Assembly (NCBI GenBank): GCA_034440115.1
Contig: JAWXBM010000005.1
Span: 1 to 12,780, forward strand
From: JAWXBM01 sp034440115
GTDB lineage: Bacteria > Pseudomonadota > Gammaproteobacteria > Xanthomonadales > SZUA-36
Direction: 5' to 3'
Length of the DNA stretch: 12,780 bases
This document shows, in pieces, positions 1 through 5,771 of the stretch (the stretch's first letter is position 1; each line of letters begins with the position of its first letter). The position numbers and the translations under genes were made by a program. Below the pieces are notes generated by a model. That model did not search any database. It had not been told where the DNA came from and worked only from the letters and a program-made list of their open reading frames with translations.

Positions 1-479
1 CTGTTTTTGCCGATAAAACCGTTGGACAGGGCGTTGATGACACGACCATTCAAGCGGAAGTGAAAGCCAAATTATTGAGCGATGATTTCTTTGGCGGCGC
101 CGGCATTAACACCGAGGTTCGCAAGGCCGTGGTGCAACTGGGTGGTTGGGTTGATGATGCCTCCCAGTCTGCCGATGCAGCAGCTATAGCAGCTATGGTG
201 GGCGGCGTAAAATTGGTCGATAACCAACTGCACGAAAAGCCGGGCAAGATCACTGTGGGGCAGAAACTGGATGACTCAGTGATCACGACCAAGGCTAAGT
301 CTTCCATTGCTGATTTTAACCTGGGTGATGGGTTCAAAGTGAATGTGGACACCTACAACGGCGTGGTTTTGCTAACCGGCTTTGTTGATACTCAGGAAAA
401 GAAAGACACCTGTGGTACCCGGGCTTCAAATGTTGCCAACGTCAAGAGCCTGATTAACGGAATCTACGTTCTCAATTAA
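1..479 (+). CDS. BON-domain protein (OsmY-like), 5' end missing
   Basis: The reading frame is open from the left edge (first full codon at 3) to the TAA at 477-479, so the true start and any signal peptide lie outside the window. An internal GTG at 60 is unlikely to be the start, because the BON-like sequence continues upstream of it (DKTVGQGVDDTTIQAEV). Two BON-type segments can be seen. The first runs from about the DDTTIQAEV stretch to GGWVDD. The second starts near DDSVITTKAK, continues through NVDTYNGVVLLTGFVD and ends in a VANVKSLINGIYVLN-like tail. The alternation of a helix, 'V-V-G-V-L-G-V' strands and a final helix-strand is typical of the family. BON proteins such as OsmY and DolP act in the periplasm or at the outer membrane, bind phospholipid and are often stress-induced. 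Localisation here is inferred from the family, since the N-terminus is not visible. The next gene starts 151 bp downstream and is unrelated in function. Confidence 0.85.
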   Translation, partial: VFADKTVGQGVDDTTIQAEVKAKLLSDDFFGGAGINTEVRKAVVQLGGWVDDASQSADAAAIAAMVGGVKLVDNQLHEKPGKITVGQKLDDSVITTKAKSSIADFNLGDGFKVNVDTYNGVVLLTGFVDTQEKKDTCGTRASNVANVKSLINGIYVLN

Positions 480-630
480 TGGACCAAGTCGTCATCCCAG
501 CCAGCCGCGGGCCAAGCAGCAGCCTCGGATTCAATTTGAAGTTCGCTGTGAAACACCACCCCGCTCCTGATGGCACAGAAACGCTTGTTGACATCACACG
601 GTCTAACAGCAAGCCAGAGGGCTCCGCCTG

Positions 631-2358
631 ATGGAGTTTTTGTCCCAGGTCTTGTTGTTGCTTGGCGTCACTGTCGGCGTAGTGGTGTTGTTCCAGCGCT
701 TGCACATCCCGACCGGCCTGGGCTATCTGCTGGTTGGGGTGATCCTCGGCCCGCACACCATTGGTCCCATTGTTCATCTGCAGCAGTTCGAGCGCCTGGC
801 CGAGTTCGGCGTGGTGTTCCTGTTGTTCACCATTGGCCTCAATTACTCACTGCCACAATTGCATGCTTTGCGCCACCAGGTACTTGGCCTCGGTACAGCG
901 CAGGTACTGCTGACCACGGCCCTGGTCGCTTTGCTATTGTGGCTGGTGGGCACGCCGCCAGCCGCTGCTTTTGTTATCGGTGCGGTGTTTGCGCAGTCGT
1001 CGTCCACCCTTATCGGCAGCCAGTTAGCCGAACAGGGTGAAGAAAGCAGCCCGCACGGTCGGTTGGGGCTAGCGATGTCAGTCTTCCAGGATGTCACCGC
1101 CGTGCCATTCCTGGTAATCGTCCCAGTGCTGGGCGCGGCGGTGGGTTTCCAGCCGTTGGCGAGCGCACTCGGCATGGCGATTGCCAAGGCGGCGCTGGCA
1201 TTTGCCCTGGTTTTCTTCGTTGGCCGTTGGCTGCTGCTGCCGCTGTTCCACCAGGTGTCACGCCGACGCTCTGCCGAGGTGTTCACACTCGCAGTGTTGT
1301 TAGTCGCCCTGCTGGCAGCCTGGTCGACCAATGCACTCGGCCTCTCACTTGCCTTCGGCGCCTTTCTGGCGGGCATGATGCTGGGCGAGACAGAATTCCG
1401 CCTGCAGGTGGAATCCAGCATCCGGCCTTTCCGTGATGTGCTGCTCGGTCTGTTCTTTATCGGTATCGGCATGCTATTCGATCCAGTTGCTATGTTTGGC
1501 ATCTTGCACCTCGCCTTGCTTGGCGCCTTGCTGATTCTGGTCAGCAAGACGCTGATCGTCGCAGCCATGGTGCGCTGGAGCGGTATTGACGCCGTTACGG
1601 CGTGGAGTACGGGCTTGCTCTTGAGTGTGGGCGGTGAGTTTGGCTTTGCTCTGATTGCGATCGCACTCATCGCCAACGTGATTGACGGCCAGACCGGCCA
1701 GGTTGCCCTGGCGTCGGTATTGCTGGCCATGGTGGGCGGCTCTTTCCTGATCCGTTTCAACCAGGCGATTGCCGCGCGTCTGGCTGGTTCGCAGAAAGGC
1801 GAAGATCCTGGGGCGCTGATGCGGCTGTCAAACGCCGCGGAGAACACAGTTTTTATCGCCGGGTACGGCCGTTTCGGCCATACCATCGCGGTGCTGCTGC
1901 ACAACAGTGGCGTGCCCTTCATAGCTTTTGACGTTGATCCGAAGCGGGTTACGCAAGGGAGGATCGATGGCCATCAGGTACTATACGGCGACGTGTCCGA
2001 TCCGGGTTTGCTGGCATCGGTGCAGATCAACCGTATGGCGCTGGTAATCGTTACGGTGGGCAATCCTGTGGTTGCATTGCGTGCAGTCACTTTTCTGCGC
2101 AACCACTATCCGCAGGTGCCAATCATTGCACGGGCACGGGATCTCAAGGCCAGCGCAGATCTGACTGAGGCCGGTGCCACCCACGCCTACCCTGAGCTCA
2201 TCGAGGCCAGTCTTCGTCTGGGCGCGACAGCGCTGCGCATGTTAGACATGCCCTCGCAGGATGTGGACCTGATCCTGCAAGGCATACGCGACTGGGATTA
2301 TCAGGAGGTTCTGGAAGAAACAACAGCGGGCGAAGCGGATAACAGACCGCTCCCTTAG
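631..2358 (+). CDS. Monovalent cation:proton antiporter, CPA2 family (KefB/YbaL-type)
   Basis: Predicted inner-membrane antiporter of 575 aa that exchanges K+ or Na+ for protons. Residues 1 to about 385 are strongly hydrophobic, with roughly 12 membrane segments and typical Na/H-exchanger motifs, including HIPTGLGYLLVGVILGP near the N-terminus and LAFGAFLAGMMLGE about residue 245. A cytoplasmic TrkA-N (RCK N-lobe) domain follows. Its Rossmann motif GYGRFG lies at 411-416, and the acidic FDVD at 433-436 suits NAD(H) binding. The protein ends soon after this domain, so there is no TrkA-C lobe. KefB and KefC of E. coli are about 600-620 aa and are gated by glutathione adducts; YbaL is about 560 aa, so size fits YbaL slightly better. 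The ATG at 631 follows AGAGG at 616-620. No ancillary KefF/KefG-type quinone oxidoreductase is adjacent. Substrate and gating are not determinable from sequence alone. Confidence 0.9.
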   Translation: MEFLSQVLLLLGVTVGVVVLFQRLHIPTGLGYLLVGVILGPHTIGPIVHLQQFERLAEFGVVFLLFTIGLNYSLPQLHALRHQVLGLGTAQVLLTTALVALLLWLVGTPPAAAFVIGAVFAQSSSTLIGSQLAEQGEESSPHGRLGLAMSVFQDVTAVPFLVIVPVLGAAVGFQPLASALGMAIAKAALAFALVFFVGRWLLLPLFHQVSRRRSAEVFTLAVLLVALLAAWSTNALGLSLAFGAFLAGMMLGETEFRLQVESSIRPFRDVLLGLFFIGIGMLFDPVAMFGILHLALLGALLILVSKTLIVAAMVRWSGIDAVTAWSTGLLLSVGGEFGFALIAIALIANVIDGQTGQVALASVLLAMVGGSFLIRFNQAIAARLAGSQKGEDPGALMRLSNAAENTVFIAGYGRFGHTIAVLLHNSGVPFIAFDVDPKRVTQGRIDGHQVLYGDVSDPGLLASVQINRMALVIVTVGNPVVALRAVTFLRNHYPQVPIIARARDLKASADLTEAGATHAYPELIEASLRLGATALRMLDMPSQDVDLILQGIRDWDYQEVLEETTAGEADNRPLP

Positions 2359-2514
2359 CCCACGGGTCCAAGCCGATAGCATCGCTCCCAAATTACAAAC
2401 ACACTATTGAATGATCACCCCACAAGAACGCCAGATAAGCAACAGCATCATTCGCCAAGCTGACTTGATAATATAGCTGCAGCAATCACAGATTTATATT
2501 TCAGGACCACCCAT

Positions 2515-3750
2515 ATGACCGAGCTCGACATTGAATTCGTACGTTCCCAATTCCCCGCCTTTAATGAGCCCTCGCTGGCAGGCTTTGCCCACTTTGAAAA
2601 TGCCGGTGGCTCTTTTGCCTGTGCACCCGTCATTGAACGGCTTGATCGCTTTTATCGCCAAACCAAATTGCAGCCCTACTACGTGTTTGAGCCATCGAAA
2701 ACGGCTGGACAATTGATGGATCAAGCCAAGCAGCGCCTGGCAGCCTGGATGGGTGCCGCACCCAGTGAAATCAGCCTCGGGCCATCGACCTCGCAAAACA
2801 CCTATGTGTTGGCACAAGCATTCAGAAAACACCTGCAAGCGGGTGATGAGGTGGTTGTTACTAACCAGGATCATGAAGCCAATATCGGTGCCTGGCGACG
2901 CCTGGCGGACGAAGGCATGGTGGTGCGTGAGTGGCAAATTGACCCCGCATCCGCTGAACTGACTAGCGAGGGTTTGAAGAGCGTTTTGAACGAGCGTACC
3001 CGCGCGGTTGCTTTCACCCATTGCTCTAATGTGGTGGCCAGCATCAACCCGGTGCGCGAATGGGTGGATATCATTCATGCGGCAGGCGCTCTGGCGTTGG
3101 TAGATGGCGTGTCCTTTGCGCCACATGCGCTGGCCAACATGCAGGAGCTGGGAGTGGATGCCTATTTCTACTCGTTGTACAAAGTTTATGGGCCGCATCT
3201 GGGTGTGATGTATTTGCGAGATGAGCTGAACAAAGCTTTGCCTAACCAGGGTCATTACTTTAATGCGGACAAGCCCAATTACCGCTTCACTCCGGCGGGG
3301 GCCGATCATGCACAGGTGGCGGCCGCCAATGGGGTGATCGATTACCTGGAAGCGGTTTACGCGCATCATTTCGATAAGCCAGCTCCGCCTGCCGAACAGG
3401 CACGGGTTGTTAACCAACTGTTCCGCGAGCAGGAGGCTCGGTTACTGCAAACTTTGTTGGATTATCTGGACCAACACCCGGCGGTTCGGTTGATTGGCCG
3501 CCGCAATGCAGAGCAGCGCGCCTCAACGGTGGCGTTTACAGCCAGCAACAAGAGCTCTGCGGAAATAGGCCAGGCTCTGGCCGATCGGAATTTTGGTGTG
3601 GGTGTGGGTGATTTCTATGCCCGCCGCCTGGTTGAAGCCTTGGGCATTGATCCGGCTGATGGTGCGGTGCGTTTGTCCTTTGTGCACTATACCCATCCTG
3701 ACGAAGTGCAGCGGTTGATCAAAGCGCTGGATGAGGTGTTGGCTGCCTGA
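2515..3750 (+). CDS. Class V aminotransferase-fold PLP enzyme, cysteine-desulfurase-like (VC1184 subfamily type)
   Basis: A 411-aa fold-type I PLP enzyme. The start region FENAGGSFACAPVIERL, the GPSTSQNTYVLAQAF phosphate-binding stretch, the PLP-pyridine aspartate D197 in LALVDGVSFAPH, and the Schiff-base lysine K223 in YSLYKVYGPHLGVMY are all recognisable. In SufS and IscS a catalytic cysteine sits in a C-terminal loop. Here the equivalent region (about 360-372, GVGVGDFYARRL) has no cysteine, and the only two cysteines of the protein lie in its first 175 residues. The overall pattern (VDGVSFAPH, then SLYKVYGPH) fits the 'cysteine desulfurase-like, VC1184' subfamily, whose reaction is not established to my knowledge. 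Desulfurase or selenocysteine-lyase activity should therefore not be assumed. The ATG at 2515 is preceded by AGGA at 2503-2506 with 8-nt spacing. The gene stands alone and converges on the minus-strand peptidase, with 90 bp between the two stop codons. Confidence 0.85.
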   Translation: MTELDIEFVRSQFPAFNEPSLAGFAHFENAGGSFACAPVIERLDRFYRQTKLQPYYVFEPSKTAGQLMDQAKQRLAAWMGAAPSEISLGPSTSQNTYVLAQAFRKHLQAGDEVVVTNQDHEANIGAWRRLADEGMVVREWQIDPASAELTSEGLKSVLNERTRAVAFTHCSNVVASINPVREWVDIIHAAGALALVDGVSFAPHALANMQELGVDAYFYSLYKVYGPHLGVMYLRDELNKALPNQGHYFNADKPNYRFTPAGADHAQVAAANGVIDYLEAVYAHHFDKPAPPAEQARVVNQLFREQEARLLQTLLDYLDQHPAVRLIGRRNAEQRASTVAFTASNKSSAEIGQALADRNFGVGVGDFYARRLVEALGIDPADGAVRLSFVHYTHPDEVQRLIKALDEVLAA

Positions 3751-3784
3751 CTCCGTCGTTTTGTCCTGCAGGCTAACGAACCGG

Positions 3785-3828
3785 ATTCCGGGTCAAGCCC
3801 GGAATGACGGTGATTTTCGTCATCCCGG
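3785..3828. repeat. REP-like palindrome between convergent genes, possible bidirectional terminator
   Basis: A perfect 8-bp stem (ATTCCGGG at 3785-3792, CCCGGAAT at 3798-3805) closes a 5-nt loop TCAAG. It overlaps a second, alternative hairpin: CCGGAATGACG at 3799-3809 pairs with CGTCATCCCGG at 3818-3828, 10 of 11 positions, across a loop containing TTTT. The element lies between two convergent stop codons (3750 on plus, 3841 on minus), where a terminator for both strands would be expected. The T tract is only four bases, so intrinsic termination is uncertain. The same palindrome occurs in inverse orientation at 5534-5554, which marks it as a dispersed intergenic repeat. Sequences of the type CGTCATCCCGGGCTTGACCC are common intergenic repeats in many proteobacteria. 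Confidence 0.75.
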
Positions 3829-3840
3829 TAGCAGCGAAGC

Positions 3841-5352
3841 TCACAAACCGGTCAGTACTTCGGCGTAAATCTCAATCGCATCCCACCGGTTCTGCAGTCG
3901 GATATTTTCATCACTGCCATGCTGGTTGTTGTCGTGATTGGCAATGGGCAGGGTAAGGATGGGTGCGCCAATGGCTTCATCGATCAGGTACAAAGGCAAG
4001 CTGCCTCCCATGGTGGGTAACACAATCATTTCGCCATCCGACCAGGCATCAACAATGGTCGAAACCTTCTGGCTGATGGCCAGGTCCATGGGGGCGCGGT
4101 AGGCGGGGTAACCCGCTTCGGACCAGTCCAGCTGGGCGATGCGATTATGCTGGTTGCGGTCGGCATCGGTCGGGGCGGTATAAACAATGTGATAACCCTG
4201 CCCGCGGATGTGTTGCTCGATGGCCTGGCGTAAATGATCCGGCGTTTGCGCCGGCACCAGCCGCAAGCCAATGGAGGCAGTGGCAGAGGTTTGGATGGCA
4301 TTGCGCGAGGCGGCGCCTACATCACCCGAGCGTATGCCGCGTATGTTCAAGGCTGGCCGCAGCAAGGCCAGCTCCAGGCGGTCGGTCGTTTCTGGTTGGG
4401 TAAAGCCTAACTCTTCAGCTAGCTGCGAACCAATGTCCGGTGCCTGGGCGATGGCTTCCAGCTCCGGAATGGAAGGCGCAATGACTTCGTCTTCGAAGCC
4501 CGCAATGAGAATATTGCCCTGCTGGTCACGCATGCTGGCAATCAGGTCCAGCAAACGCATGATGGGGTTCGGTGCCCAGTTACCATAATGACCACTGTGC
4601 AAGGGTCGGTTTGGGCCATACACTGTCAAGCCAAAACCATAGGCACCGCGTACACCATAACTGAGCAAAGGTTTACGGCTTTGATGCACCGGGCCATCGC
4701 AAAACAGCCACAGATCCGCACCTAAAAGGGAGCCATGTTTGGCCAACATGTCTTTCAGATGCGGAGAACCCGCCTCCTCTTCGCCCTCGAAAAACAGCTT
4801 CAGGTTGACGGAAAGCGGAATGTCAGCCGCATCCAGTGCATCAATGGCGGCCATTAAAGCCGGAATAGGCGCCTTGTCGTCGCTGGCCGAGCGGGCAAAG
4901 ATTCGCGATTCAGGATTGAATGGCGCCTGCATAGGAATGGGCTGTCCACCCTGCTCCACAGGCTTGTCGCGTAGAACCGGTGTCCAGGGGTCGGAAGTCC
5001 AGTCTTCGGGGTTGGCCGGTTGGCCATCGTAATGCACGTAGATCAGCAAGGTTTTACTGGCCCCTGGAGTTTTGCGTTCCGCAAACACGGCTGGCGGGCT
5101 GCCTTCAACTTCCAGTAGTTGCGCTGCAAAACCGCGCGGATCCAGCAAGCCGAGAATAAACGCGGCATTCCTGCGGATGTTGACCGTATCGCTGGCGACA
5201 TTGGGAATGGTCAGCAATTCGACGAAGCCATCGATGATTTCCTGCTCGTGAGCTTGTCGCCATTCACGCGCAACGCTTGCAGCATCCGAAGCCTGGGCAA
5301 ATTGGAGTTGAAAAAAGCTCAACAACAGCAGGGTCAGCAAGTGTATTTTCAT
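3841..5352 (-). CDS. Secreted M20-family metallopeptidase (ArgE/DapE/CPG2-type dipeptidase)
   Basis: A 503-aa zinc exopeptidase. I chose the ATG at 5352 because it gives a clear Sec signal peptide: MK, then a leucine/phenylalanine-rich core at residues 5-18, then AQA|S as the signal peptidase I site near residue 21. An in-frame ATG at 5418 would add 22 polar residues encoded within the repeat-bearing upstream region and bury the signal. Metal and catalytic residues of the M20 family are visible: H107 and D109 in VHYDGQP, D158 in RSASDDKAP, the EGEEEAGS acid cluster with E191-E193, and H478 in NHDNNQHGSDENI. The lid/dimerisation domain lies between, with LHSGHYGNWAPNP. The long dimerisation domain and SDDK/EGEEEAGS signatures favour a carnosinase/dipeptidase-type member over DapE or ArgE. 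The predicted location is the periplasm or outside the cell, probably cleaving small peptides; the exact substrate is unknown. Transcribed alone, it diverges from the oxidoreductase operon. Confidence 0.9.
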   Translation of the reverse strand: MKIHLLTLLLLSFFQLQFAQASDAASVAREWRQAHEQEIIDGFVELLTIPNVASDTVNIRRNAAFILGLLDPRGFAAQLLEVEGSPPAVFAERKTPGASKTLLIYVHYDGQPANPEDWTSDPWTPVLRDKPVEQGGQPIPMQAPFNPESRIFARSASDDKAPIPALMAAIDALDAADIPLSVNLKLFFEGEEEAGSPHLKDMLAKHGSLLGADLWLFCDGPVHQSRKPLLSYGVRGAYGFGLTVYGPNRPLHSGHYGNWAPNPIMRLLDLIASMRDQQGNILIAGFEDEVIAPSIPELEAIAQAPDIGSQLAEELGFTQPETTDRLELALLRPALNIRGIRSGDVGAASRNAIQTSATASIGLRLVPAQTPDHLRQAIEQHIRGQGYHIVYTAPTDADRNQHNRIAQLDWSEAGYPAYRAPMDLAISQKVSTIVDAWSDGEMIVLPTMGGSLPLYLIDEAIGAPILTLPIANHDNNQHGSDENIRLQNRWDAIEIYAEVLTGL

Positions 5353-5401
5353 GGGGTGTCTCAAGGCGGGAGAGTGGGTCAGGGTACCTTTTCTGCGAAT
5401 G

Positions 5402-5527
5402 CCCGTCATCTTGGGCATTCACCCCGTCAACCCGCACCTTCACCCCGTCATCTTGGGCGTTCGCCCCGTCATCTTGGGCATTCACCCCGTCATCTTGGGC
5501 ATTCACCCCGTCATCTTGGGCGTTCGC
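5402..5527. repeat. 21-bp tandem repeat array, six units
   Basis: Six consecutive 21-bp units start at 5402, 5423, 5444, 5465, 5486 and 5507. Each begins CCCGTCA, and the common core is CCCGTCATCTTGGGC followed by ATTCAC or GTTCGC. Units 1, 4 and 5 carry the ATTCAC ending and are identical. Units 3 and 6 carry GTTCGC and are identical. Unit 2 is divergent (CCCGTCAACCCGCACC). The array runs directly into a seventh CCCGTCATC that forms the left arm of a full palindrome at 5528-5556. There are no unique spacers between repeats, so this is a minisatellite and not a CRISPR array. The unit resembles the left arm of the palindrome with CCC changed to CTT, suggesting that the array arose by tandem duplication of a half element. 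Confidence 0.9.
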
Positions 5528-5556
5528 CCCGTCATCCCGGGCTTGACCCGGGATCC
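5528..5556. repeat. REP-like palindrome, second copy
   Basis: A perfect 8-bp stem (ATCCCGGG at 5534-5541, CCCGGGAT at 5547-5554) closes the loop CTTGA, preceded by CCCGTC. Read on the other strand, it matches the palindrome at 3785-3809 except for the fourth base pair of the stem (C-G here, T-A there), which is a compensated change that keeps the hairpin. The two copies lie either side of the M20 peptidase gene in opposite orientation. Confidence 0.85.
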
Positions 5557-5656
5557 AAAACACCTTGAAACGTGGATGCCAGATCGCCGGATCGGGTCCG
5601 GGGCAGGCCCACGCTAGGCGCAGTCCCGCATGAGAGGAATAAAGATCACGTCCGGC

Positions 5657-5695
5657 TTGACGGTATTTGTTGATTTTTATCCCTAAATAGATAAT
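5657..5695 (+). promoter_or_regulatory. Possible sigma70 promoter of the oxidoreductase operon
   Basis: The AT-rich tract upstream of the operon has TTGACG at 5657-5662 and GATAAT at 5690-5695, good single-box matches but 27 nt apart, which is too far to pair. TTGTTG at 5668-5673 with GATAAT at a 16-nt spacing is a weaker but correctly spaced pair. Transcription from it would begin near 5702 and give a leader of about 70 nt before the ATG at 5772. This is a weak prediction from motif inspection only. Confidence 0.3.
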
Positions 5696-5771
5696 GCACT
5701 GGCGATGCAAAACCGCTATCCTTTCGGCCAGCCAATAGCAGCCGCGGATTTCGGTAGGATTCCAATAGCTT

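Larger units (their letters stand above)
5353..5771. other. Repeat-rich divergent intergenic region
   Basis: This 419-bp region separates the minus-strand peptidase from the plus-strand oxidoreductase operon. The half nearest the peptidase holds a 21-bp tandem array and a REP-like palindrome (listed separately). The half nearest the operon is non-repetitive, becomes AT-rich around 5663-5700 and holds the likely operon promoter. Open frames cross the array in several phases, but their translations are simple 7-residue repeats, as expected for any 21-bp repeat, so I call no gene here. Confidence 0.8.

Noticed and set aside
588..593. Perfect TTGACA as a -35 box for the antiporter gene.
   Set aside because: No acceptable -10 hexamer occurs 16-18 nt downstream (the region reads AAGCCA), so I do not call a promoter.
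570..1040. 156-codon plus-strand frame starting before the antiporter.
   Set aside because: It overlaps the N-terminal membrane segments of the antiporter in another frame and its translation is arginine/histidine/proline-rich without family features.
843..1922. 359-codon open frame antisense to the antiporter gene.
   Set aside because: The antiporter frame has clear transporter and TrkA-N motifs; the antisense translation is low-complexity and typical of the shadow of a GC-biased gene.
2465..2500. TTGATA and TATATT boxes upstream of the class V aminotransferase gene.
   Set aside because: They are 24 nt apart, too far for a sigma70 promoter, and initiation there would fall almost on the ribosome site.
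2494..3417. 307-codon open frame antisense to the class V aminotransferase gene.
   Set aside because: It shows no recognisable motif, while the opposite strand has the full PLP-enzyme pattern.
5353..5418. Longer start for the M20 peptidase at 5418.
   Set aside because: The added 22 residues are polar, partly repeat-derived, and would displace the clear signal peptide that starts at 5352.
5402..5527. Possible CRISPR array.
   Set aside because: The units abut with no unique spacers and no cas genes are near, so this is a simple tandem repeat.
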